From positions 95,009-159,008 of the forward strand of contig NZEV01000023.1 in NCBI GenBank assembly GCA_002690495.1: 64,000 bases of DNA, in the 5' to 3' direction. Both the position numbers and the translations under genes were made by a program. Under the pieces are notes generated by a model. The model had not been told where the DNA came from, made no database searches, and worked only from the letters and a program-made list of their open reading frames with translations. This stretch comes from Legionellales bacterium. GTDB lineage: Bacteria; Pseudomonadota; Gammaproteobacteria; Comchoanobacterales; Comchoanobacteraceae. Below, piece after piece: positions 1 to 9,471 of this stretch. Each line of letters starts with the position of its first letter. Position 1 is the stretch's first letter.

Positions 1-1
1 T

Positions 2-22
2 ATAAATATAAACTATATTTAT
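2..22. repeat. AT-only inverted repeat at window edge
   Basis: A perfect 9-bp inverted repeat (ATAAATATA / TATATTTAT) with a 3-nt loop lies downstream of the peptide-binding protein gene. It could end that minus-strand transcript, but it has no GC pairs and no separate T-run, so a terminator role is weak. Nothing else is recognisable in positions 1-78. Confidence 0.3.
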
Positions 23-78
23 GATTCTTGCAAGCATTATCTTACATTCCTATCGGACATGGAGCCATCATCATGACA

Positions 79-1857
79 CTATTTTAGGTTATCTTTAGAC
101 CACCATGTCATTAACCCAAGATCAAAATCTGGACTAATTTCAGGACGTAACAACGAATTCCAATAAGCCACTCGGTGAATATCTAAATACCACTGAGGCA
201 CGACAATATATTCCCACATGAGCAATCGGTCCAACGCCCTCACTCGATGCTCGAGCTCATCACGTGTTTTTGCCTCCATCACTAATTGTATTAATTGATC
301 TAAACGTGCATCAGCAATACCGGAAATATTACCAGAGCCCATGACATTCGCACTTTTAGAGGACCAATAGTCAAACAACTCATTACCTGGGTTTAAATTT
401 GCTCGAAATACTGTAGTTGTCATATCAAAATCAAAACTTCGTATCCGATTCACATACTCTGATGGACCTACTTTTCGAATCACAACATCAATCCCAAGTC
501 TTTTCAGGTGCTCTTGATAAGGGAGAATCACGCGCTCAAAAGAAGCTTGCGTAATGAGAATTTCAAAAATCAATCTTTCCCCTGTAATCTTGTTGACCCG
601 CCATCCATTCTCAATCACCCAACCTGCATCATCAAGTAGTTTTGCGGCACGTAATAATTGATCTCGCATCTGTGCCTCGTTCTCTGGATCATTAATGACA
701 ACAGGACTAACAAAAAACTCTTCAGGCAACTGATGATCCAACTGATTGTAAATGGTAAGCTCATGTGGTGATATGACTGCGCCCGCTGCGAGATGACTAT
801 TATTATAATAACTGCTCGCCCTTTGATATTGAGAATAAAAGAGTTGTGAATTAACCCAATTAAAATCAAATGCAAGCGCAATGGCTTTGCGTACCTGCCT
901 GTCTTTAAAAATTGGTCTTCTAAAATTAAATACAAATCCTTGCATCCCTTGCGGCTCTCTATTCATAATTTCTTCTTTTATGATTTCACCAGACTCAACA
1001 GCAGGTCCTTGATAACCAGTTGCCCATAGCTTTGAACGATGCTCTACCCTTAAGTCATATAAATGAGATTTAAAAGCTTCAAATGCGACTGTATCATCTT
1101 TAAAATAGACCCATTTCAACTCATCAAAGTTAAATTGCCCCTTACGAGTTGGGTGGTTTGCCGCCCAGTAATCTTTAACACGACTATAGGTAATATCACT
1201 ATTGACTTTGAAGTCCTTAACCTGGTAGGGCCCACTACCCAAAGGCACAGTCAGATCTGCCTTCGTGAAAGACTGATGATCCCAAAAGTGCTTTGGCAAA
1301 ACTGGCAAACCTCCAATCGCAAATATCAAATCCTGATTATGCGTATCGGACAAAGTAAAAATAACAGTATTCCGATCCTGAGCTTTCACCGCTTTTACAT
1401 CTCGGTAATAAAGCTTGTATCTCGGATCCCCTTTTTTAAGCAATGTATTGAATGTCCAAACAACATCCTCGGCTTGAATAGACACACCATCATGAAATTT
1501 TGCATTTGGATCTAAACGAAAAATTAAGGTCTTTTGATCATCAGATAATTCAATACATTGTGCAACTAAACCATATTGCGAATCTGGCTCATCATCCGGC
1601 CTCACCATTAGAGTGTCATAAAGATAACTAAGACCAGCAGCAGGAATACCCTGGGGTACAAACTGATTCAATGTATCAAATGAACCGATGCTTGATTGCA
1701 CCAAACGGCCTTGTTTGGGCGCATTCGGATTGACATAGTCATAATGGCTAAAAGTAGGTAGGTATTTAGGCTGACCATATAATGAATACACCGAACGACA
1801 TTCTGAAAAGCACAAGCTATTTAATAATAAAAGGAAAATTATCTTGATCATGATCAT
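79..1857 (-). CDS. yejA: Periplasmic oligopeptide-binding protein (YejA-like, SBP family 5)
   Basis: A 592-aa solute-binding protein that captures peptides in the periplasm and hands them to the YejBEF importer. The first ~18 residues form a hydrophobic signal peptide (MIKIIFLLLLNSLCF), followed by the YejA-type opening GQPKYLPTFSHYDYVNPNAP and family-5 motifs such as NAKFHDG near residue 118 and the C-terminal region ending in WWSKDNLK. It is the last gene of a minus-strand operon, 43 nt after yejF; in E. coli yejA is first. The start may be Met1 or Met3. YejABEF transporters import peptides, including microcin C; the exact substrate here is unknown. Confidence 0.9.
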   Translation of the reverse strand: MIMIKIIFLLLLNSLCFSECRSVYSLYGQPKYLPTFSHYDYVNPNAPKQGRLVQSSIGSFDTLNQFVPQGIPAAGLSYLYDTLMVRPDDEPDSQYGLVAQCIELSDDQKTLIFRLDPNAKFHDGVSIQAEDVVWTFNTLLKKGDPRYKLYYRDVKAVKAQDRNTVIFTLSDTHNQDLIFAIGGLPVLPKHFWDHQSFTKADLTVPLGSGPYQVKDFKVNSDITYSRVKDYWAANHPTRKGQFNFDELKWVYFKDDTVAFEAFKSHLYDLRVEHRSKLWATGYQGPAVESGEIIKEEIMNREPQGMQGFVFNFRRPIFKDRQVRKAIALAFDFNWVNSQLFYSQYQRASSYYNNSHLAAGAVISPHELTIYNQLDHQLPEEFFVSPVVINDPENEAQMRDQLLRAAKLLDDAGWVIENGWRVNKITGERLIFEILITQASFERVILPYQEHLKRLGIDVVIRKVGPSEYVNRIRSFDFDMTTTVFRANLNPGNELFDYWSSKSANVMGSGNISGIADARLDQLIQLVMEAKTRDELEHRVRALDRLLMWEYIVVPQWYLDIHRVAYWNSLLRPEISPDFDLGLMTWWSKDNLK

Positions 1858-1900
1858 AAACTAACATGTTCATTAAAGAAGCCCAACTATTTATTTAATT

Positions 1901-3448
1901 CTATTGTGTCACAATAGCTTGCGTTAAACCTTGTTGCGCATGATGCTTCAGATGATCCACTGTACCTTGTTCGATGATTCTACCATGATCTAATACCAGC
2001 ACACGATGCGATAATGCCTCAACCACGGACCAATCATGACTAATCAAGAGATATGCCATGTGATATTGACGTTGCAACTTGGACAATAAACTTAATATTC
2101 TATCGGCCACCACTCGATCTAAAGAAGCCGATGGCTCATCCAAAATTAAAATATCTGGACGTAATATAATCGCACGCGCAATAGCGACTCGCTGCCTTTG
2201 TCCACCAGACAACTCATGAGGGTAATGATTTCTAATCTTTTGATTTAAACCCACAGACTTAATCGCTGATTCAACAGCATCTTCAATACACCCTTCAACC
2301 AACCAAGGATTGACCTGAAGCCCCTCTTTCACAATGTCATCGACCCTCATTCTAGGGGATAAACTAGAAAAAGGATCTTGCGCAATCATTTGCATACGAC
2401 AACGCTCTTTTCTTAAAGTCTGTCGTGGCATTGTTAACCAATCATGGTTTAAACACTTAATTGATCCTGTCGCATCACACATTCTTAACAATGACTTTGC
2501 CAATGTTGTCTTTCCAGCACCACTTGATCCGACAACCCCTACACACTCTCCAGCATTGATATGAAATGAGATATTTGAAAGTATTGGTGCCCTTTTCTGA
2601 ATAAAAGAAAATAGCGAATTAGAATCTCGTCTGACACTGAGTGATGCTACTTCGAGTACGGTTTGATCTTGAACCCGTTTATTAGGGCGACATGTTCTGG
2701 GCGATAATAGTTTTCGAGTATAATAGACCTTTGGAGCTTGAACCATATCATGATATTGTCCCTGATCAACAATAGCACCTCGACGCATGACGACCATCGA
2801 GTCAGCAATACCCGAAATACTCTTAAGATCATGTGTTACAACAATCATACTCATGTTCAATGCTGCCTTCAAACGACTGAGCAAAGACATGATTTGCATT
2901 TTTAAAGCACCATCTAATGCCGTAGTGGGTTCATCTGCAATCAATAACTCAGGTTTATTAGCAACAGCCATTGCAATAAGAATACGCTGCCTTTGACCAC
3001 CACTGAGCTCATGAGGATACCGACGTCCAATATTTTGAATATGATCTAATTCCACAAGACGCATTAAATCAGCAATTTCTTGCTCGATAGAAGTGACTTT
3101 GCGATGCGCTAAAATCATCTCAGCAATTTGATCCCCAACACGGTGCAATGGGTTCAAAGCCGTCATTGGCTCTTGAAATACGACGGCTATTTTACCACCA
3201 CGATAACTGTTTTGCCGATCAAGATTTTGATCAAGATAAGATTCGCCACACCATGAAATATGATCATACTCACATCGCACTTGATGAGACAACAAACCTG
3301 CAATCGCATGTATTGTCAATGTTTTACCTGACCCACTCTCCCCAACAAGACCAAGGGTTTCACCTTTCGGTAATGACAAAGTCATCTTTTTAACTAAATA
3401 CTGCTGAGAAACAGGCTCTCTAATTGAGAGATTTCTAATGATTAACAT
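1901..3448 (-). CDS. yejF: Peptide ABC transporter, fused double ATPase (YejF)
   Basis: A 515-aa cytoplasmic protein with two ABC ATPase domains in one chain, as in YejF. The N-terminal half carries Walker A GESGSGKT near residue 37, signature LSGGQRQR and Walker B LLIADEPTTALD. The C-terminal half has Walker A GSSGAGKT, a second LSGGQRQR and LILDEPSASLD. It powers peptide uptake by the YejBE channel. Its start overlaps the yejE stop by 7 nt, which suggests coupled translation. Confidence 0.93.
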   Translation of the reverse strand: MLIIRNLSIREPVSQQYLVKKMTLSLPKGETLGLVGESGSGKTLTIHAIAGLLSHQVRCEYDHISWCGESYLDQNLDRQNSYRGGKIAVVFQEPMTALNPLHRVGDQIAEMILAHRKVTSIEQEIADLMRLVELDHIQNIGRRYPHELSGGQRQRILIAMAVANKPELLIADEPTTALDGALKMQIMSLLSRLKAALNMSMIVVTHDLKSISGIADSMVVMRRGAIVDQGQYHDMVQAPKVYYTRKLLSPRTCRPNKRVQDQTVLEVASLSVRRDSNSLFSFIQKRAPILSNISFHINAGECVGVVGSSGAGKTTLAKSLLRMCDATGSIKCLNHDWLTMPRQTLRKERCRMQMIAQDPFSSLSPRMRVDDIVKEGLQVNPWLVEGCIEDAVESAIKSVGLNQKIRNHYPHELSGGQRQRVAIARAIILRPDILILDEPSASLDRVVADRILSLLSKLQRQYHMAYLLISHDWSVVEALSHRVLVLDHGRIIEQGTVDHLKHHAQQGLTQAIVTQ

Positions 3449-4458
3449 GCTCGGTCCAACCTTGGATCAAATGCATCTCGAATGCCCTCCCCAATAAAAA
3501 CGAGCATGGACATCATGATAGACAATGTGAAGAATACACTGATACCAATCCATGGTGCATATAAATTACTTTTACTTTGCGCCAACAATGCACCTAATGA
3601 GGCTGATCCTGGCGGCAATCCAAAACCAAGAAAATCCAATGCTGTTAATGCCGCAATATTTTCAGTCATCATAAAAGGCAACAAGGTTAAAATCGGTGCC
3701 ATTGCATTTGGTAGAATATGCTTAAACATGATTTGATGATCACTCAGTCCTATTGTTTTAGCAGCGATCACATAATCTAAACATCGCCCTTTTAAAAAAG
3801 AGGCTCGAACAATGGCCACTAAATTTGGCCAACCAAATAAGAACATCACAAATAATAAAATCCAAAAGCCAGGTCGAAATAAACTCGATAAAATGATCAA
3901 GATGTATAACGTTGGTAACCCTGTCCAAATCTCAATAAAACGCTGTCCCCATAGGTCAATATGACCCCCAAAGTAACCCTGTATAGCACCAATATATACA
4001 CCCACAAAGGCACACAGCACAGTGAGTACAGTCCCAAAATACAAAGACACTCTAAAGCCATAAATGAGATTGGCTAACACATCCCTAGCGCGATCATCAG
4101 TGCCAAGAAGATGCTCTCGTGAGGGTGGTGATGGTGCTGGTTGGTTTAACTTAAAATCATGGGTAGAAAAGCTATATCTAATCGGAGGCCATATCATCCA
4201 CCCATTCTTTTGATGTATGAGATTGTTAAAATAATTTGAATGATAATTAGGCGCTGTTTCAAACTGACCATTAAAATCTTTCTCAACATAATTAAATAAA
4301 ACGGGAGCGTAACAATGTCCACGATAGAAAATCAATAATGGTTTATCATTGGCAATGAATTCAGCAAAAATACTGACAAAAGAAAACAAACATAATAAGT
4401 AAAATGACCATTTAGCTCGTTTATTCTGAAAAAAAAGATGCCATTTTGAAACTTTCAT
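3442..4458 (-). CDS. yejE: Peptide ABC transporter permease (YejE)
   Basis: A 338-aa inner-membrane permease. It has an N-terminal membrane anchor (residues ~15-32), a periplasmic segment, then a BPD_transp_1 core starting near LGTDDRARDVLANLIYG, with the EAA-type loop around AAKTIGLSDHQIMFKHILPN and the C-terminal GIRDAFDPR that is common in DppC/OppC-type proteins. It pairs with YejB. The start ATG overlaps the yejB stop as ATGA, and the stop overlaps yejF. Confidence 0.92.
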   Translation of the reverse strand: MKVSKWHLFFQNKRAKWSFYLLCLFSFVSIFAEFIANDKPLLIFYRGHCYAPVLFNYVEKDFNGQFETAPNYHSNYFNNLIHQKNGWMIWPPIRYSFSTHDFKLNQPAPSPPSREHLLGTDDRARDVLANLIYGFRVSLYFGTVLTVLCAFVGVYIGAIQGYFGGHIDLWGQRFIEIWTGLPTLYILIILSSLFRPGFWILLFVMFLFGWPNLVAIVRASFLKGRCLDYVIAAKTIGLSDHQIMFKHILPNAMAPILTLLPFMMTENIAALTALDFLGFGLPPGSASLGALLAQSKSNLYAPWIGISVFFTLSIMMSMLVFIGEGIRDAFDPRLDRAC

Positions 4459-5570
4459 GAATCTACTCTCGTAAAATCAATGCGTCGATCCACCATGGCA
4501 TATGCAAGATCACCTAATAATCTTGCGAATAATCCTAGTAAAGTAAATAAATAGAGCGAACCTAACACGACTGGATAGTCTCTTTGAATAATGGCTTGAT
4601 ATCCCATTAAGCCAATGCCATCTAATGAGAAAATAATCTCAATGAGTAAAGCGCCACTAAAAAACATAAAAATGAATGCGCCAGGAAACATGGCAATGAT
4701 AATCAACATCGCATTTCTAAAAACATGACCATACAATATAGCTCGCTCAGTAATCCCTTTCGATCGAGCTGTAATCACATATTGTTGATGAATTTCCTCT
4801 AAAAATGCATTTTTGGTTAAAAAAGCAATGCTTGCACAACTTCCAAGCAACAGTGAAAACACAGGCAACACCAAGTGCCACAAATAATCTCCAATTTTTT
4901 CCATCCAATTTAATTGACTGTAGTAATCAGAAGTTAAACCCCGCATGGGAAACCAAGCTAAAAAATCCCCTCCACAGAACACAATCATCAATAACATCGC
5001 AATAAGAAATGTGGGAACCGCATTACACACAATTAAAACCGTTGAAGTCCAAACATCAAACCGTTTACCGTGCCTTGTCGCCTTTCTAATACCCAAAGGA
5101 ATAGCAATCAGATACATCAACACCGTGGTCCAAATGCCTAAAGATGCTGAAACAGGTAATTTCTCTCCTATTAAATCGATCACTTTGATGTGGCGAAATA
5201 AACTATCCCCGAGATCAAACTGAGCATAGCGTGACAATAAATCAAAATAACGAACCGTTATTGGCTGATCAAATCCATACATCTTTTTGATTTCTTTAAG
5301 TACCTCATCTGGAATGGCAGTACCTGAAAGAGAAGTACGCCCCTGTGATGATACACCTAGATCATTTTGGGCACCTAGTATTGACTGATCGCCGACCTGA
5401 TAAAGCTTTGCTGCCATTTGCTCTACCGGACCACCAGGAACACATTGCACAATTGCAAAGTTGATGGTTAAAATACCCAAAAGCGTTGGAATCATTAGTA
5501 AACATCTTTTTAATAGATAAATATACATAGATAGAATATAGGACATATTCCATAAATTGCCTTTAATCAT
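4455..5570 (-). CDS. yejB: Peptide ABC transporter permease (YejB)
   Basis: Inner-membrane permease, first gene of the yejBEFA operon. It shows the DppB/OppB-type N-terminus (LLKRCLLMIPTLLGILTINF, then QCVPGGPVEQMAAKLYQ), several membrane helices and the EAA loop ITARSKGITERAILYGHVFRNA. The reading frame is open to 5603, but an AAGGTG Shine-Dalgarno 7 nt before the ATG at 5570 favours that start (371 aa); comparison with E. coli YejB would put the conserved start at 5528. It is divergent from the permease at 5627, with only about 50 nt between them. Confidence 0.88.
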   Translation of the reverse strand: MIKGNLWNMSYILSMYIYLLKRCLLMIPTLLGILTINFAIVQCVPGGPVEQMAAKLYQVGDQSILGAQNDLGVSSQGRTSLSGTAIPDEVLKEIKKMYGFDQPITVRYFDLLSRYAQFDLGDSLFRHIKVIDLIGEKLPVSASLGIWTTVLMYLIAIPLGIRKATRHGKRFDVWTSTVLIVCNAVPTFLIAMLLMIVFCGGDFLAWFPMRGLTSDYYSQLNWMEKIGDYLWHLVLPVFSLLLGSCASIAFLTKNAFLEEIHQQYVITARSKGITERAILYGHVFRNAMLIIIAMFPGAFIFMFFSGALLIEIIFSLDGIGLMGYQAIIQRDYPVVLGSLYLFTLLGLFARLLGDLAYAMVDRRIDFTRVDS

Positions 5571-5626
5571 AAACACCTTGTATATTCTATTCATTTTAGG
5601 CATATTGAGATGATCTGGTATTTATT

Positions 5627-6853
5627 TTGACTATAAGCATTAATCAAAAGATCGGCGCCTCCATGTTACTTGCTGGAACAGCAATCGGTGCTGGTATGCT
5701 TGGGATGCCGTTTGTATCTGGTATTTGCGGTTATTTTCCAACCATTTGCGTGATGATCATTTGTTTTTTGATCATGCTTGCAAACCTTTTCCTATTGCTT
5801 GAGGCAACACTTTACTGTTCGCAACCTAATGTCAACATCATCGGTATGGCTCGAGAACACCTCCCCCCAATTTGGTCTGCCATTTGTTGGGTGACTTTTA
5901 TGCTATTGCTCTACTCAATCATTGCATCTTACATGAATGCAGGCGGTGATTTGATGAGCTTTTTTCTTTCCCAAAGTCTCCAACCCATCTCAAAAACTCA
6001 AGGCATCTTACTATTTAGTTCGATTTTTAGTCTTATTGTGATGATGGGAGCAGTCTTTATTGATCACATCAACCGAATCTTCATGGTGATATTGCTTGTA
6101 ACCTTTTTCATCGTAGCCATCAGCCTGAATCAACTATTTGAAATCAATCACCTTATGACACAACACCATTATGAGTATATGCCTTACTCGCTACCCATAA
6201 TCACAGCTGCTTTTACCTCTCACCTCATCTTACCTAGTCTGAAAAGTTATATCCCTGATTTAGATGCACTCAAAAAAGTCCTCTTTTATGGTAGTTTGAT
6301 TCCATTGATCCTTTACTTGATATGGCAAACCACCGTACTTGGTATTGTTGAACCCAAAGGCCCACTCTCAATTTTTGAAATATCAAAAAGCGCCCAACCA
6401 ATCACCCAATTTTTCAAAATTCTTGAATCTAAAAATGCATTAGCTAGAACCGAAGTGATAACACAGCTTTTCTTCTTTTCAGCGATTGCAACATCTTTTT
6501 TAGGGGTCCTCATGAGTCTAAATGATTTTTTAGCGGATGGATTAGGCTTAAAACAACACAAATTGAGCGTACGCATACGATTAATCTTACTTGCTAGTAT
6601 TCCACCTTTGATCTTTACTTTATACTTTAACAATGCGTTTACTTATGCTTTAAACTTCGCTGCACTCTTCATTGCCATTCTTTATGCCATTATTCCCTCG
6701 CTGGTGGTCATCAAATGTAGACATCATCAAATGACGTCACCTTATATATTACCTGGCGGTAATATGATGGTTTATATTATTTTTATTTTCGGGTGCTTAT
6801 TCGCTTTGTTAAGCTTACTCAGTGTATATGACTTATTACCGCGTATCTCATGA
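5627..6853 (+). CDS. Aromatic/hydrophobic amino acid permease (HAAAP family, TyrP/Mtr-like)
   Basis: A 408-aa membrane protein with about 11 helices. The N-terminus LLAGTAIGAGMLGMPF is the hallmark of the HAAAP family (TyrP, Mtr, TnaB), which imports Tyr or Trp by proton symport. The substrate cannot be told from sequence alone. The frame begins at a TTG (MTISINQKIGAS) because no ATG occurs upstream of residue 13; the start is therefore inferred. The stop overlaps the hemE start by 4 nt (ATGA), so the two genes are probably co-transcribed. Confidence 0.85.
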   Translation: MTISINQKIGASMLLAGTAIGAGMLGMPFVSGICGYFPTICVMIICFLIMLANLFLLLEATLYCSQPNVNIIGMAREHLPPIWSAICWVTFMLLLYSIIASYMNAGGDLMSFFLSQSLQPISKTQGILLFSSIFSLIVMMGAVFIDHINRIFMVILLVTFFIVAISLNQLFEINHLMTQHHYEYMPYSLPIITAAFTSHLILPSLKSYIPDLDALKKVLFYGSLIPLILYLIWQTTVLGIVEPKGPLSIFEISKSAQPITQFFKILESKNALARTEVITQLFFFSAIATSFLGVLMSLNDFLADGLGLKQHKLSVRIRLILLASIPPLIFTLYFNNAFTYALNFAALFIAILYAIIPSLVVIKCRHHQMTSPYILPGGNMMVYIIFIFGCLFALLSLLSVYDLLPRIS

Positions 6854-7890
6854 CAGGCAAAGAACGACTGATCAACACTCTCAAAGGCGTAGCGACTGAT
6901 TCTCCACCCATATGGCTAATGAGACAAGCTGGTAGATATCTTCCAGAATATCAAGCCGTTCGAGCTCAATTTGAGCGCTTCCAAGATCTATATACTAATC
7001 CAAAAGTTGCAGTACAATTAGCACTACAACCACTGGATCGTTTTGATCTTGATGCTGGTATCGTTTTTGCAGATATTTTAACACTTGTGGAATCAGTTGG
7101 CTTACCTGTTTCGTTTGAGAAAAATATTGGTCCAGTCATTCATTCCCCCATCAGATCCTCTAGAGACGTTCAACAATTACACGCAATGTCTAGTTATTCA
7201 GACTGTGTCTACGAATCAATTAGTCTATTGAAAACGAAAAGACCTCATCATGGGTTGATTGGCTTTGCCGGTGCACCGTGGACTTTGGCAACTTACATGG
7301 TTGAAGGCAAGATTTCTAAAGATTTACATGCCATTAAAAAATTTAAACACACGGATCCAAAGGCTCTACACGCCTTACTCTCTCATTTAACAGAGGCATT
7401 AATACATTTTTTAAAAGCACAAGCTCATGCTGGTGCAGATTTACTCGTGTTATTTGATACTTGGGGTGGGACATTATCTCAAGAAGAGTATGTGATATGG
7501 TCCCAGCACTATATTCAAAAAATCATTCAAGCAATTGACCCTATACCTCTTTTTGTATTTACAAAAAATAGTGCTCATTTAGTAGACCATATACTGCACA
7601 TGCAACCTAAAGGCATGTGCATTGATTGGACTACGCCATTAGTTGACACATATCTTAAAACAAACACTCGAGGTATTTGCCTTCAAGGTAATTTTGATCC
7701 ATCCATGCTCTTTGGCTCGGAAGATGCCATTGCAGAATCTGTAAACCGGACAGTCGCCAAATTACCTTCACATCATCATCTTATCCCTAGCCTCGGACAT
7801 GGGATCACACCCCATATTCAACCTGATAAAGTGGCTTACTTCATTCAATCTATCAGACAAGCATTTCAAACTCATAGCAAGAAAAATTGA
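6850..7890 (+). CDS. hemE: Uroporphyrinogen decarboxylase
   Basis: A 346-aa cytoplasmic enzyme that converts uroporphyrinogen III to coproporphyrinogen III in haem synthesis. The diagnostic N-terminal motif PPIWLMRQAGRYLPEYQ (residues ~19-35) is present, as are FADILTLVE, GFAGAPWTLATYMVEG, DTWGGTLS, LQGNFDP and the C-terminal LGHGI motif. Length is normal for the family. It overlaps the upstream permease by 4 nt and is followed 36 nt later by the zinc-finger gene. Confidence 0.97.
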   Translation: MTGKERLINTLKGVATDSPPIWLMRQAGRYLPEYQAVRAQFERFQDLYTNPKVAVQLALQPLDRFDLDAGIVFADILTLVESVGLPVSFEKNIGPVIHSPIRSSRDVQQLHAMSSYSDCVYESISLLKTKRPHHGLIGFAGAPWTLATYMVEGKISKDLHAIKKFKHTDPKALHALLSHLTEALIHFLKAQAHAGADLLVLFDTWGGTLSQEEYVIWSQHYIQKIIQAIDPIPLFVFTKNSAHLVDHILHMQPKGMCIDWTTPLVDTYLKTNTRGICLQGNFDPSMLFGSEDAIAESVNRTVAKLPSHHHLIPSLGHGITPHIQPDKVAYFIQSIRQAFQTHSKKN

Positions 7891-7926
7891 CGTAAATAGT
7901 TGATTCGTGTATTGTAGAAAAAGTTT

Positions 7927-8157
7927 ATGAGTAACACAAGTAATTCAAAAGCTAGCGCTAAATCAAAATCTTCCGGCGGACACAGTGACGTCGTTGAAGT
8001 TGAATCGAGTGATCTGCCTATATCATGTCCATTACCAGGAGACCCCGTATGGAACATGCATCCTAGGGTATATATTCCTTTGCATCAAACAGATCAATAT
8101 AAATGTCCTTACTGTAGTCGCTTATTTAAACTTGTAGATTCTAAGGAAGTCCATTAG
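7927..8157 (+). CDS. Small zinc-finger protein (zf-CHCC family)
   Basis: A 76-aa protein with a disordered Ser/Lys-rich N-terminus and a C-terminal zf-CHCC domain: CPLPGDPVWNMHPRVYIPL followed by YKCPYCSRLFKLV. The Cys, His and CxxC residues match the zinc site shared with mitochondrial NDUFS6. The bacterial role is not established. It sits between hemE and an MFS gene whose ATG directly follows its TAG stop. Confidence 0.85.
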   Translation: MSNTSNSKASAKSKSSGGHSDVVEVESSDLPISCPLPGDPVWNMHPRVYIPLHQTDQYKCPYCSRLFKLVDSKEVH

Positions 8158-9471
8158 ATGCATTCTTCATCAACCCCGAAAACCTCAGAGATCCCATTAC
8201 AAATCATGGGTATCCTCATGGTTGGGCTTGGCACGACATTCTATGTGTATGAATTTTTTATCAGAGTGATCCCAAGTGTCATCTCTGTAGAATTAATGCA
8301 TGATTTTTCTTTAAACGCCTCTGTACTTGGCTTATTGTCCTCTGGATTTTATTATGCATACACTTTCATGCAAATTCCTGCAGGGCTATTGTGCGATCGG
8401 TATGGACCTAAAATATTACTTGTTATTGGACTTGGACTCTGTGGCGTCGCAACATTATTTTTTGGACTCACCGAATCAAGTTTGATGATTGGTGTTTGTC
8501 GTACTGCCGCAGGAGCAGCATCTGCATTTGCATTTATCTGTCCATTGGTACTCACAACACATTGGTTCCCTTCTAGATATTTTGCATTAGTCACTGGCAT
8601 CATTCAAACCATGGGATCCCTTGGTGCCATTTTCGGTGGACGTCCACTAGCAATATTAGTCGATGCCTATGGATGGCGCTCGACACTCATTTACTCTGGT
8701 TATTTTGGTATTATTGCTGGACTAATCATATTTATTTTCCTGCAAAATAAACCAGAGAACGACTGTACGCCTGATGAGCCGAATGCATGCATGTCCGATC
8801 AACATTCAGGCTCAACAGAGTATCAAAGATTACTCAAAATCATTAAGAAACCACAAAACTGGCATATTGCACTTACAGGTTTTTGCTGTTGGGGGCCTAT
8901 CGCTGTGTTTGCTGAACTATGGGGCATACAATTTATTCATCATGACTTGGGTTTAGATGTAGATCTTGCAGCGTCACAATTACTGTGGGTCTGGTTAGGG
9001 ATTGCGGTTATGAGTCCAGTGATGGGCTGGTGGTCTGATAACATTTATAGCCGCAAAACACCCATTTTAGTCTGTTTTGCCATTGGTTTACTTGCGACCT
9101 TGATGTTAATCATACCTCAGAAGACTTCCTTGTTATCTTTAGATATAACAATGTTCTTACTTGGAACTTCTGCAGGGATACAACCTATCACTTTTGGATT
9201 AATTAGAGAACAAAATAGCCAATCTCTCGCTGGCACAGTGATTGCATTTAATAATATGGCTTTAATTTTTGGCGGAGTACTACTACAGCCACTGTTTGGG
9301 TTCTTACTTGATTTATTCTGGCAAGGACACCTTTTCAATAATATTCGTGATTATGGTATTTATGAATATCACCATGCAATGTGGATTCTACCACTTTGCT
9401 GTATTGTTGGCTTTATCAATACCTATTTTTTCATCGAAGAGACTCACTGTAAACAGGTTGACCTTTCTTGA
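8158..9471 (+). CDS. MFS transporter, Pht-like (copy 1)
   Basis: A 437-aa inner-membrane carrier of about 12 helices. Helix 1 reads FYVYEFFIRVIPSVIS, loop 2-3 has GLLCDRYGPK (the MFS D-R-G motif), and the N- and C-halves are separated by a hydrophilic linker at ~196-235. The helix-1 pattern recalls the Pht amino-acid carriers of Legionella, Coxiella and Francisella; that link is from memory and the substrate is unknown. It is clearly paralogous to the next gene, which it overlaps by 4 nt (TTGA). Confidence 0.85.
   Translation: MHSSSTPKTSEIPLQIMGILMVGLGTTFYVYEFFIRVIPSVISVELMHDFSLNASVLGLLSSGFYYAYTFMQIPAGLLCDRYGPKILLVIGLGLCGVATLFFGLTESSLMIGVCRTAAGAASAFAFICPLVLTTHWFPSRYFALVTGIIQTMGSLGAIFGGRPLAILVDAYGWRSTLIYSGYFGIIAGLIIFIFLQNKPENDCTPDEPNACMSDQHSGSTEYQRLLKIIKKPQNWHIALTGFCCWGPIAVFAELWGIQFIHHDLGLDVDLAASQLLWVWLGIAVMSPVMGWWSDNIYSRKTPILVCFAIGLLATLMLIIPQKTSLLSLDITMFLLGTSAGIQPITFGLIREQNSQSLAGTVIAFNNMALIFGGVLLQPLFGFLLDLFWQGHLFNNIRDYGIYEYHHAMWILPLCCIVGFINTYFFIEETHCKQVDLS

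Noticed and set aside
615..935. Frame antiparallel or parallel to the peptide-binding protein gene
   Set aside because: It lies inside a well-supported gene in another frame and has no family features or Shine-Dalgarno.
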